Of a DNA stretch of 34,209 bases, positions 21,001-31,049 are shown piece by piece. Each line of letters opens with the position of its first letter. The stretch's first letter is position 1. Both the position numbers and the translations under genes were made by a program. The DNA is from Prototheca cutis (taxonomy: Eukaryota; Chlorophyta; Trebouxiophyceae; Chlorellales; Chlorellaceae), in the NCBI GenBank assembly GCA_002897115.2, contig BCIH01000008.1, positions 462,076 to 496,284 on the forward strand, in the 5' to 3' direction. The notes beneath the pieces are model-generated. The model worked only from the letters and a program-made list of their open reading frames with translations, did no database searches and was not told the DNA's origin.

Positions 21001-21662
21001 AGAGGACCCGTCGCGATCTATGCCGCATTGCAGGTGCGTTGGGATGAGGCAATGCCGTTGTCGCACCGGGTTCTGTGTGAAGCTTGGATGTGTAGGACTC
21101 ACCCTCCTATCCATTCCGCTGTTTCCTCTAGGAAACGTGGACGGAAGGCACCACAGGTTGCGGTGTGCCAACCAACGCCGCCACAACCGCCAGCGACGCC
21201 CTGACAGAGATGTGTCTGCTGCCGCTGAGTGGTGCGGGGACGCCAGTCATGGACACGGTGTACGACTTGCATGCTGCACACGCAGGGATTACTACGGATG
21301 TGCCCACGGATCCGGCCATTCCCCCAGTCTGGCGGCCAGCAGACAGCGCTGTGCCTCAGATCCCAGACACCCTGCCGCCCATCGAGGGACACCAGTGCGT
21401 GGGACGGATGGGTTTGCGAGGGGCCATTTCTGCCCATCTTATCGAAAAGAAAGACAGAATGAAAAATTGCTGAGCCGCTGCTCATTCCGGATGCCAGCGT
21501 AATACAGGTCCATTCCCAACTTTCCATGCCCTGTCCTTGACACATGCTTGTCTCCAATACTCCTCTTCCCACTCCTCCAGGCAAGCCCGGCCGCAGCCTG
21601 GAGCCACCAAGGCCGGCAGGAAACGCAAGCTTGCACAGCCTTACGCTTGGAAGGTGCGGTGA
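18014..21662 (+). CDS. Little elongation complex subunit 2-like protein (NARG2/ICE2 C-terminal family)
   Basis: Five exons are proposed: 18014-18030 (tentative), 18253-18427, 18643-21033, 21132-21394 and 21581-21662, all phases agreeing, for about 975 residues. Exon 2-3 join gives FLTREGYSKYSQLDAVRQ-ELEAAG. Acidic (DDEHNDDGHGISDDDKEQE) and Ala-rich low-complexity stretches follow, then a helical LTASDHAFYLAN...LPLERAMYDQS segment. Near the C-terminus are VLVVKTEYLP, LLLDPQARHLFVARVHVPTA, LEPGTYLLAGG and WRPADSAVPQIPDTLPP, a pattern I recall from the NARG2 C-terminal domain of LEC subunit 2. The last exon ends in a basic AGRKRKL tract. In animals this complex drives Pol II transcription of snRNA genes. 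The tiny first exon is inferred from one ATG and phase only. If the last donor is not used, the frame instead stops at 21473. Confidence 0.6.
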
Positions 21663-22201
21663 CGTGAACATGGAGGTGTGGCGGCTCGTGGCACCGCCCA
21701 GGGGTTGCGGAACCGGTGTCTCCCGGTGGGTGCATGCGACCTGGGGGATTCCACGCCGCATGCATGGGAATGAATGCACCTGCACTTCCTGAGAGACAGA
21801 GAGGGTCCCTCATCATCATCATCCACACCGATCGCACAACTCCCACTTTAAAGGTGTTGGGTCATGGCGGCGACTTTGACGGTGGAAAGCAGGCAGAGGC
21901 CCCGTCCACACGGGACTATGAGGCAGCATTGGGCGAGGAGCTCTGATCAAGGTGTGGCTCGCAATGCAGGACTGGATGAAAGAGATCGACATGTGCGGCA
22001 AGCTGTGTCCCCTGTCAGCGCATTGCTGTCGAGCAGTCTTGCTGTCGTCTCCGGTGCCCGCTCCTCCGATTCCACCGAAACGCTACACACAAAAGTCGTC
22101 ACTCTCAGAAGTGTGGCAGATTACATGTACTTGGGGGAAGAACCCGACCCATGGATCTCCGGGATCCATTCGAGAAGCCCCCCCCGTAACAAAAAGAAGA
22201 C
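21663..22201. other. Convergent 3' intergenic region
   Basis: About 540 bases between the stops of the LEC2-like gene (plus) and the co-chaperonin (minus). It contains a short CATCAT run (about 21811-21823) and the co-chaperonin polyadenylation motif. No gene is supported. Confidence 0.5.
22121..22125 (-). terminator. TGTAA polyadenylation signal of the co-chaperonin
   Basis: TTACA on the plus strand gives TGTAA on the minus strand 77 bases past the co-chaperonin stop, a normal distance for the algal signal. Confidence 0.55.
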
Positions 22202-22639
22202 TCAGCTCAGCTTTGCCAGGACAGATTTGACCTGCACAAAGCTGATGGGCCCGTCGGCTGTGTCCACGTCGCTGGATCCATACTTGTTGAAGAGCACCTT
22301 GTCCCCAGGCACGACGTCGCAGTCCCCTTCATCACCGACCGCGACCACCGTCCCAACCAGGGCCTCCATCCCCGGCTGGCGCGCAGAGTCTGGCAAGATG
22401 ACGCCCCCAGTCGTCTTCTGTGCGGGGAGCGGGGCGTGGAGTTTTGAGCTTTCATCGTCGCACATCTGAATCCCTTCAGATGGCATAAAGCGCAGCGCAT
22501 GAACCCTCCCCCCCACTCTCCGCACCTGGTCCTTCTCGCTGGGCTTAATGAGCACACGGTCGCCGAGTGGTGCCATCTGCAAAAGGGTTGCGCGGCGGTG
22601 CACCAGCGTGAGTTGCTGGCGCGACTGCTGCCGCTGCAT
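22202..22639 (-). CDS. GroES/Cpn10-type co-chaperonin, probably organellar
   Basis: Two exons, 22639-22526 and 22417-22202, join in phase 0 (GACCAG|GTGCGG ... CGCACAG|AAG) to give 109 residues from the chosen ATG. The GroES fold is marked by PLGDRVLIKPSEKDQ, KTTGGVILPDSA (mobile loop), VGTVVAVGDEG, VVPGDKVLFNKYG and SFVQVKSVLAKLS. Co-chaperonins cap Cpn60 cages to fold imported organellar proteins. Only one GroES domain is seen, so this is not a double-domain Cpn20. The leader MQRQQSRQQLTLVHRRATLLQ lacks acidic residues and is rich in Arg and Gln, consistent with a transit peptide, but a further upstream exon is possible (frame open to about 22690 without ATG). Mitochondrial or chloroplast location cannot be decided. 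Confidence 0.88.
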   Translation of the reverse strand: MQRQQSRQQLTLVHRRATLLQMAPLGDRVLIKPSEKDQVRRVGGRVHALRFMPSEGIQMCDDESSKLHAPLPAQKTTGGVILPDSARQPGMEALVGTVVAVGDEGDCDVVPGDKVLFNKYGSSDVDTADGPISFVQVKSVLAKLS

Positions 22640-24093
22640 GAACCTGCCCACAGCGGAGCAGACCGGCCCTGGCAACCATGTGGGACACACATACGCACAT
22701 TCCCACCTTTGTGATGTCCATGCTTGCCGTCTCTGCTGTCAGGACCGTCCTGGCAGCCCGCAAGGGCCGGCGAGGTGGCCGGCCGACCGCTGCGCCCAGC
22801 GGGGAGTGGTGGGGGGGTGGGCGACCCCTTCATCAACGATGACCAGGCCCACGTATGCCTGCCCCAGTCATCCACCGATTCACAGGAAATCCTGACGAAC
22901 AGCTCCCATCCATCGCGCATTACCTGTTGTGCCCGGACGGGAAGTGAAAGGTGCTGTCGTCGGCCATGAGGTGGAGCACCGTGGCACCTGCACCATTGCG
23001 CCAAGGCTCGCGGCCATTGCGTCGATCCTGTCGTGGTGCGCAACGACGAATCAAGCGTATATCTTAAATGAAATATGGATGGGCTGCACACTTGGCAGCG
23101 GAGTGAGCTTTCGCAGTGAAGGAGACGTCTAGTCACCCACCCAGCCCTCTTGTTCGCGAAGATGGTCTGTTCACTTCAGGGCCCTCGTTTCACCCGGGAG
23201 TCGCAGAGTCCGGATGATTCCATGCCATCCAGGGCTCGACCCTCAAAGCTCTCTGGATAAGACGCACCTTTCTATCAGCAAACCCATTGAGCATTCTTCG
23301 CTTGCAGCTGCCTGTTTGGGTTGAACACAAGCTGCTGGCACTACATTGCCAGTCCCAAATATCTCAGAGCGTAGTGCATGCAGGACATGAACCAGTGAAT
23401 GCGGCACAGGAATCTCGCGTACAAATGATTTTAGAAGACGTGGCGGGACTGCAGCTCAGGGATGCTGTTCAGATGGGTCCAACACACTTCCCCTGCGTCA
23501 GCCGAAAGATGATCCATGCGCATCAGCTGGTTCTCCACCATTGCCTGCCACCTGGCAAGAAAGAGCCTTTTAGTACTCATACAATGCACCCGTCTTCATG
23601 GCTGTGAATCATCACATGTTCTCTTTGTGAACGTTGGTGCCTTCTGTCGGGAGTAACCTGTCCGGATGCCGGTGTCACGGTAGGCCCCGGGAACGTCGAC
23701 GTGGATTGCCACGGCGATGCAGGCGACTTTCATGGACAGATCATAGGAAGACTTTTCACATGAGATCTAGACAGTACAGGCACCCCGTTAGCTGTGCGTC
23801 GGGGCCGCGTGCTAAGGTCCCTCTTATAATCCCATTTGCTGGGCCGACGTTTTTTTGCTGGATCTTCCACGCAGCTCCCACGCTCCGGATGCCCCGGCCC
23901 ATCACCACGTCGCGTTAAGACCGACTGCAACAAATTCTTGGTACGTCTTACAAAGTACGTTTCATCAAGATTTGTAATTTATTTGAATCATTGGATTTGC
24001 AGCATCTTTGAGGGTCCAGTGGACAGGCTGCTTTGGGCGTTAAACCGGGGGGCCGTAGGCAACGTCGCTGGCAGCACAGGCCACCGCTCGCAA
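22640..24093. promoter_or_regulatory. Divergent intergenic region, co-chaperonin to permease 1
   Basis: About 1.45 kb between divergent start codons. It should hold both promoters and perhaps a first exon of the co-chaperonin near 22700-22790. Plus-strand frames such as 23287-23607 show no family. The region near 23940-24000 is notably AT-rich. The conserved promoter blocks seen upstream of permeases 2 and 3 were not found here. Confidence 0.45.
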
Positions 24094-26360
24094 ATGGGGA
24101 AAAAATTCGTAGTGGACGCCAACCCAAATGGCATTCCAAATGAGAAGACAGGTGCGCCCGCGTGGCGCTGTACGCGCTGCAAGCATGGCACTGGTTAACC
24201 CGGCACTGGCAAGGGAACAACCGGACCTCCCGGGCGCCATAGCAGCCGCACCCCCGAGCGCTCGGCCCACTTCGCAGGGACTCTGTTCACGGCTTTCATG
24301 CACATCTTCTGTGGAATTGTCGGTGAGTGAATTGGGTTACCCCGCGGCCGCATGCCACGCCGCGTCTGCCAACTGTGCGCGCAAATGCGGCGCCGCCTGG
24401 CCTCTTCCCAGGGTGGTGCCCGCCTGCGAACCCACCTTGCCCCGTTGTGTCGCAGGTGCGGGCGTCCTCGCTCTTCCCAGATCCGTAGCATGGTTGGGAT
24501 GGATTGCCGGTCCAATCCTCATCATTCTGTTCTGGCTCATATCCATTCTGACAAGCTTGTGAGTGTGGGAGGTCTCGCTGGTGCTCGGTCCACAAACCAC
24601 CGTTTTGGTGCTCTGGTGGCCAGGGAGGCTCTGACCACATGACAGGCATCCTGAGCAGACCATGGAGTGCCATTCGCTAACACCCATTGCACCCCAAATG
24701 CAANCCCCTCACGCCATTATTTCCGCCTCTCTCCTTGCAGCCTGCTCGCTGATGCGTACGAGGTCAACGGCGTGGAGCATGGGCGGTACCACCACGCAGT
24801 CCGCAACATCCTGGGCCCTCGCTACGCCATCGGTGTTTCTGTGTGCCAGATAGTGACGCTGTTCCTCGCCACCATCGCCTACACCATCACGGCCGTGACG
24901 AGCATGGTGAGCATCGCGCAGATGCACTGCAATGGCGCAGGCATCACCAACTGCTTCAACCAGACGTGGAAGCTGTCGCTCATTTTCGGGGCGGCAGAGA
25001 TCCTGCTGAGCCAGGTTCCTTCCCTGGAGGAGGTCTGGTGGGTGTCCATCCTGGGCGTGGTCACCGCCCTCATCTACTCCACCATCGCTCTCGTCATGGG
25101 CTGCAAGCATGCCGGCGCACGCCAGGGCACCATCGGCGGCATCCCTGCCACTGACGCCAACAAGGCCTTTGGCATCCTCAGCTCCATCGGGGCCATCGCC
25201 TTTGCCTACAACTTCTCGCTCATCCTGCTGGAGATCCAGGACACGCTGCGCCAGCCCCCCAAGGCCAGCAAGACCATGAAACCTGCCTCGGCGCTGGCCA
25301 TCACCGGGTCCTTTGCCTTTTACTTCATCGTCGCTGTGACCAACTACTCGGCTTATGGCAACGACGTCAACGGCTTCATCCTCAATGCTTACCCGGGCCC
25401 GACGTGGGTTCTCATGCTGGGCCAGGTGTGCATCATGCTGCACATGCTGGCCGCCTATCAAGTCTTTGGGCAGCCCGTCTTCAACACGCTGGAGTCACAC
25501 CTCAAGAGCTGGGCCCTGCGCCGCACGGGCAGCCGCAGCCACCGCGGGCGGCACGACGGGGTGGAAACGGTGCGCCGCCCGTCCCACTCGCCGCATGCAC
25601 CACCATCCAAGGTCGACGACATCGAGGGCAAACCCGGCACGCCCGCGGACGCCGAGGAGGCCGCTGGCTCCCTGAGTGGCCCGCTGCAGAGCCTGCGTCG
25701 CGCCTCTGCCCAACTTGGCCGCCTGTCTGCGCGGTCCTCCATGTACCGTGTCTCCACGGGTTTCACGAACGAGGCGGTGCCGCTCAACGATGAGCACCAT
25801 TACGTTCCCCTCTGGCAGCGCATCATCGTCCGCACGCTCTACGTCTGCATCACCACGCTTCTGGCCATCATCATGCCTTTCTTTGGCGACATCGCGGGCC
25901 TGGTGGGCGCGATCAGTTTCTTCCCACTCTCCGTCTTCTTCCCCATCCACTGCTGGTAAGCCGGCCGAGCATGGGGGATGGGGCCTTGGAGGCAATTGCT
26001 TCACTTGTTTGTTCAGCAGCAAGCGAATGGTGATGAGGCCCCATTCCGGGCCCCAAACCGAATACTTGCTTGCTGCTGCCAGAGGGCATCTGTCTGCCAT
26101 GCAACTCGTCGGTGGGGTCCCTCAATCCTGGTTCTCGTGCGCTAGAAACTGGAAGGCTCTGCACGTCCCACTCATGCATCATCCCCCAATCACACCCGCC
26201 CCCATGCACCAGGCGGCGCCTCTACAAAGTGGGGCCCCGTTTCAATGTGCTGCTATGGGCCGTCGAGATTGGAGTCGGCCTCGCCTGCGTGGCAGCTATC
26301 GTGGGCTCCATCCGGAACATCATCACCGCGTGGTCAACATACAAAATCTTTGGGGATTAA
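24094..26360 (+). CDS. AAP-type amino-acid/proton symporter, tandem copy 1
   Basis: Five exons (24094-24151, 24278-24322, 24456-24558, 24741-25955, 26213-26360) in phases 1, 1, 2, 2 give 522 residues. The start MGKKFVVDANPNGIPNEK joins to TGTLFTAFMHIFCGIV-GAGVLALPRS, matching the TM1 region of plant amino-acid permeases (Pfam Aa_trans). LLADAYEVNG, NHAVRN-like HHAVRNILG, LEIQDTLRQPPKASKTMK and YSAYGNDVNGF are further AAP-like landmarks. About ten to eleven membrane helices are visible, the last (VLLWAVEIGVGLACVAAIVG) on exon 5. A charged loop of about 90 residues (RRTGSRSHRG...MYRVSTGF) separates late helices and is absent from plant AAPs. The protein should import amino acids with protons at the plasma membrane; substrate is not readable. 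This copy is the most diverged in the loop, 6 residues shorter than its siblings. One N (24704) lies in intron 3. Confidence 0.93.
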
Positions 26361-26997
26361 GACTGCCAGGATCGGCAGTGTCAAACAACCTGCACGGAGC
26401 AGTCTCGCTGCTGATGCTGCGTGCTTGTGCTTATGTCTCCTGCAGTCCGTCCCGACATTTGTTTCCCAGTGTGCATTGCTAAACCTCCAGGCTCGCCCTC
26501 CCAGGCAGGGGAGCACCTTCAAACTTGATTTTCTTGGACACAGTTGTCACTTGCACTTGTCTTAGCTTCTTGCTGCTTAATGCGGAATTTCAAGCAAGAT
26601 GAGATTGTCTTCATTCTTTGCACCTGTCCTCCTCAAGACTCACTGTCATGTCTGTTGATGCCCTTCTGTTGTGAAGGTGCCCAGCGCCCTCCGATCAAAT
26701 GGCAATTGCTTGCCAACATAGCCCTGGCGTCATGTACCCACGGGCAATGGAATGCAGAAAGGTGGTCGCTGACAGATGACGCCCGGCCCAGATGTGTGAC
26801 AGGGGTGCTCCCGTCTTTGCTGACCGGACATTCCCACCGAACAGTCCGATGCGGACATCCGAAATCCATGAGCGTTACCCGATTCACTGTCACAACGTTA
26901 TTGGTCACCCTTGGTACTCTATACGTGGTAGAAGAATGTGGACCGCGGAGCACGCTCTTCAGGGCGACCGCACACAAATAGCCCGTACAACGGTGCC

Positions 26998-27023
26998 CCA
27001 CCACGTTGTCCGCGCGGCTCGAA
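26998..27023 (+). promoter_or_regulatory. Conserved promoter block, permease 2
   Basis: Twenty-six bases starting CCACCACGTTGTCCGCG are identical to 30619-30644 upstream of permease 3. They lie about 400 bases before each start codon (403 here, 406 there), with a second shared block about 120 bases downstream. A regulatory role is inferred from conservation in otherwise diverged spacer DNA. Confidence 0.5.
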
Positions 27024-27142
27024 ACCATCGGACAACATGCGACTAAATTGACCTGACCAGAATCTTAGCTTGACATCTGGTGTTCCACTCGACGCATTTC
27101 AACGACACAACATGATATGGAATACGCACAGAGGACTTTCTT

Positions 27143-27172
27143 GCCCTGTGCCCAGGCAGGGCGGTTCCGGAA
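27143..27172 (+). promoter_or_regulatory. Second conserved promoter block, permease 2
   Basis: About 30 bases containing GCAGGG and GTTCCGGAA match 30771-30800 at nearly all positions. The distance to the start codon is about 250 bases in both genes. TTCCGGAA is palindromic and could be a protein-binding site. Confidence 0.45.
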
Positions 27173-27425
27173 GGCGCCAAGTCTCGCTCCGGACGATCCA
27201 CGAGCTCCTTGGACTGGCTAGTGCATGAAAAGAGCGCGGCCCCGAACAGGTGACATTGCGCTGAACAATCCACACAGAGGCCATTGTGGGAGACAGGTTT
27301 TAATTTCGCACTGTGAACAGGCTCTATAGAATATAGTTTTTAATTGAGAGATTGCAATCGGTTTCCAGAGGGAGAGTGGCAGCCGACTTGGGAAATCCCC
27401 AGCGTCAGTCCAGCTGGTACCCAAG

Positions 27426-29848
27426 ATGGGCAAGGAGTTCGTCGTGGACGCACATCCCAATGGTATCCCCAATCAAAAAACAGGTGAGCGCTGGGGGGCG
27501 GCCCATGAGGTGGCTTAGGGAGTGAACGCTGGCTGCGCCCGTTAGGACGGCCGGTGGCTTTGGCGGTGTTAAAGATCCTCGCGATCCCCATGGCATCACC
27601 CGCGATGCAGGGACGCTCTTCACGGCGGTCATGCACATCTTTTGTGGTATTGTCGGTGAGTTATTTGTGGCCTGTTAAGGGGGAGTCTAGACTCGCAATT
27701 CCGGCGGCGAGTTTTCCCTCCGCTAGATTGTACCAGCATCTCATTCCGGACAGCTTCCCCGTGGCGGCTGTGCGTTCGAAACCCTATCAACGAAATTCCG
27801 GCTCCGCTGTGCTCCTGCCCAGGTGCCGGCGTGCTGGCCCTTCCCAGGTCCCTTGCCTGGCTAGGATGGGTGGCAGGACCCATTTTGCTAATCGTATTCT
27901 GGCTCATAGCCATGCTGACTTCCATGTGAGCGGTCGGATTGAGGGAGAGAGACTCGGCCAGGCTTGACCGCAGTGTGGGGCAATGGGCCATCCGCAGCTG
28001 TGTGGAGGGTTACAAGTTCCCTGAAAGGCTCCACAATACCATTCCTTTTGAATGACTGAATTGGCACCCTGTCACCATGGCTGACGATGCGTGGCAAGCA
28101 CCTGGCCGTCCTCGCCTTGGGAGCACTTGCGTGATGATGCGCTTCCTGCCCAGCCACCGGTGCACACTTCCACGCCCAAAATTTCTCCCCGAACACACCC
28201 TCCATTGCCTTTCCTTGCCAGGCTGCTGGCTGATGCATATGAGGTCAACGGCGTGGAGCATGGACGGTACCATCTGGCTGTCCACAACATTCTGGGGCCC
28301 CGCTACGCGATGGGCGTCTCAATCTTCCAGCTTGGTGACATGCTGCTGCTGAGCATCGCATACACCATCACGGGCGTGACAAGCATGAAGAGCATTGCGC
28401 AGCTCCACTGCGCGGGCGCAGGCATCACCGACTGCTTTGACCAAACGTGGAAGCTCACCCTCATCTTCGGCGCAACGACGGTCTTGCTGAGCCAGGTCCC
28501 CTCCCTGGAGGATGCCTGGTGGGTGTCCACGCTGGGCGTGGTCACATCGCTGACCTACTCCACCATCGCGCTGGCGCTGGGCTGCAAGTATGCCGGTGCA
28601 CACCTCGGTACGATCGGCGGCATCCCTGCCAGCAGCGCGAACAAGGCCTTTGGCATCCTCGGCTCCATGGGCGCGATCGCATTTGCCTACTCATTTGCCC
28701 TCATCCTGCTGGAGATCCAGGACACACTGCGCCAACCACCAAAGGCCAGCAAGACCATGAAGCCTGCCGCAGCCATTGGCATCACAATGTCCTTTGGCTT
28801 TTACTTCAGTGTTGCCGTGACCAACTACTCTGCCTTTGGCAACAACGTCGATGGCTTCGTCCTCAATGCCTACCCGGGCCCCACCTGGGTGATCATGCTG
28901 GGCCAGGTGTGCATCATGCTGCACATGCTCACTGCCTATCAGGTGTTTGGTCAACCGATGTTTGACACCCTGGAGTCTCACGTCAAGGCCTTCACGCTGC
29001 GCCGTGCACGTGCCAAGGGCGACAGCCAGTTCGAGAGCAAGATCGAGACGCTGCGCCGCAACTCGGCCGCCGCCCGCGCCGCGCGCACGGGAGAGCCCAC
29101 CCCTGCCCCAGATGTCGAAGCGAAGCCCGTCGATGAAGCGCCACTCACCAAACAGGCAGTGGAGGGGCCACTGGCGGGGCTGCATCGTATGTCGGTGCAA
29201 GCCCGAGAACAGCTGTCGGGCATCTCAGCTCGGTCGTCCATGTACCGGGTGTCCACAGGCTTCACCAACGAAGCTGCACCGCTCAATGAGGACCACTACT
29301 ACATCCCCCTCTGGCAGCGCATCATCGTGCGCACCCTCTATGTCTGCTTCACCACACTCATCTCCATCATCATGCCCTTTTTTGGGGACATCGCAGGCCT
29401 GGTGGGGGCTCTTACTTTCTTCCCCCTCTCCATCTTCTTTCCCATTCACTGCTGGTAGGTCGGCCAAGTTGGGGAGAGTGTGGGGGGGCAAAAGTGCTCC
29501 TCTTCTTTCAAAGTCCATCGAATGGCCTGAACCCAGTTTGGGCATCGGGTCCCAAATACTTCCTTGCTGCTATCGGAGGGATGTCTGATTGGATGCATCG
29601 CCTGCCCCCCCCCAATTTCTTAGCTCGATTGAGCTGGAATTACCAAGCACTGCACCTCTGACTCAGGCATCTCTCCCACCACAATCGCCCCATGCACCAG
29701 GCGGCGTCTCTACAAGGTGGGCCCCCGCTTCAATGCCCTGCTGTGGACGGTCGAGATCAGCCTTGGCCTGCTCTCAATAGCAGCTACTGTGGCCTCTGTT
29801 CGGAACATCATCATTGCCTGGTCATCGTATAAAATTTTTGGAGAGTAG
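27426..29848 (+). CDS. AAP-type amino-acid/proton symporter, tandem copy 2
   Basis: Five exons (27426-27483, 27611-27655, 27823-27925, 28222-29454, 29701-29848) have the same phases and, apart from exon 4, the same lengths as copy 1, giving 528 residues. MGKEFVVDAHPNGIPNQK begins the protein; TGTLFTAVMHIFCGIV and GAGVLALPRSLAWLGWVAGP form the first helices. LEIQDTLRQPPKASKTMK is identical to its siblings. The large loop (ARAKGDSQFESK, then LRRNSAAARAARTGEP) is shared with copy 3 but not copy 1. Residue differences in helices include GDMLLLSIAY and ATTVLLSQ, so transport properties may differ. The proton-coupled import role is inferred from the family. Exon 5 ends YKIFGE. An alternative acceptor 36 bases upstream of exon 2 is in frame but unconserved. 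Confidence 0.93.
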
Positions 29849-30618
29849 TACTTCCTTCCATTCCTTGAGTATCAGTCACATGCCGTGTGAGGCAGACTTG
29901 TTCCCAATGGTGCTTGCACTCTTGTGTCAAGCTTTCCGCTGCGGCATTGTCGCTTCATACTGTGCCCCCCTGCCCCGTTTCATGCATGATGATCCAAAGC
30001 CAGCGAGGCCCTTCAAACTTGGATCTCTTGAACAATGTTGTCACCTGCGCTCGCTGTTGATGCTTAGCACCGAATTTCAAATGATGTGAGATTTCCCTTG
30101 TCTGCAACCAGGCCTCCTCCCACTTCTCATTGTCATGTCCTTTGGCCCCCTTTCGTTGTGACGTCGCCCTCAACTGATGCCAATTGCTTTCCGAGATAGT
30201 AAAATCGAACAACTTGCGGCGGCAGCCGCGGTTGGGCGGATAATGGGGACTTGTGACTACAAGTGCCCGGAAAATATCTTGGCGCGCGGTCGGTCACCGC
30301 CTGTCCCGCGAGGCTGAGCTAGGGCTTAGAACATGCACACCCTTTCCCGTGCATTCATGCGGCATTTCGTTCAGTTTGTTGCGCATTACTGGTTTGCATT
30401 CGGCCTGGAGGCGTGACAGGGGTGTTCCCGCTCTCCTTGACGCGGCTCGTACTGGGGGGAGGTCGGCCACGCGCAGAGGTATTGGAGATCCACAGATCTC
30501 CTCGGAATGAAGATCCAAACGGATTCGCGATCATGCTCGGCGTTCTGAACGTGGCATCAAGCCTGAGGAAAGCGGGTTGTTGTCATCAGAACGAGCGCTC
30601 ACGCTGCCTCTGACTGTG

Positions 30619-30644
30619 CCACCACGTTGTCCGCGCGGCTCGAA
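30619..30644 (+). promoter_or_regulatory. Conserved promoter block, permease 3
   Basis: Identical over 26 bases to the block at 26998-27023, at a very similar distance from the start codon (31050). Confidence 0.5.
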
Positions 30645-30770
30645 CCATTGGAAACGCACGAGCTTGGGCTGGCTAAGCAGACTGGCGAAGATCTTGTCTC
30701 GGCTTCGGGGGCCCCATCCGATACCTTGCAAGACATGAAGACAATACAAATGCTTCCAAGGCGCTTGCGT

Positions 30771-30800
30771 GGCCTGTGCCCTAGCAGGGCCGTTCCGGAA
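30771..30800 (+). promoter_or_regulatory. Second conserved promoter block, permease 3
   Basis: Partner of 27143-27172. It contains GCAGGG and GTTCCGGAA about 250 bases before the ATG, the same spacing as in copy 2. Confidence 0.45.
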
Positions 30801-31049
30801 AATGCGACGTGCTGTTCCGGACCACATGTGAGCCGCCATGCAGGGAAGCTGCGAAAGCCGCGGCCCGGAACGCTGACCCTGTGTCAAACCCTTTATACAC
30901 ACAAATATTGTGGGAAACTCAAGCTAATTGTGATATGTGAAGCACTTTGAAAAAGTGCTGTTTCCATTTAGGGAACTGCCGTGCACTGCCAGCGGCGCCG
31001 TCGCAGCCGACCTCGGGAGTCCCCCCAATTCGTCTGTGCTGGTTGCGAG

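Larger units (their letters stand above)
26361..27425. promoter_or_regulatory. Spacer between permeases 1 and 2
   Basis: About 1.06 kb. The first part (about 26505-26720) is homologous to the 3' flank of permease 2 (about 29985-30200), and the later part shares blocks with the permease 3 promoter, including 26 identical bases at 26998-27023. No separate gene is seen. Confidence 0.6.
29849..31049. promoter_or_regulatory. Spacer between permeases 2 and 3
   Basis: About 1.2 kb. The left part (about 29985-30200) is homologous to the copy 1 3' flank, sharing CTTCAAACTTG, AATTTCAA and GCCAATTGCTT-like patches, and the right part carries the promoter blocks shared with copy 2. Matching also begins around 30415 (GACAGGGGTG, also at 26798). 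No gene is supported here. Confidence 0.6.

Noticed and set aside
27575..27610. Earlier acceptor for permease 2 exon 2
   Set aside because: It is in frame but adds 12 residues not conserved in the siblings; the CAG at 27608-27610 is at the position shared by all three and restores the family sequence KTGTLFTA.
28091..28221. In-frame upstream extension of permease 2 exon 4
   Set aside because: It is intron 3 sequence read through; the acceptor at 28221 and the matching phase in all three copies define the exon start.
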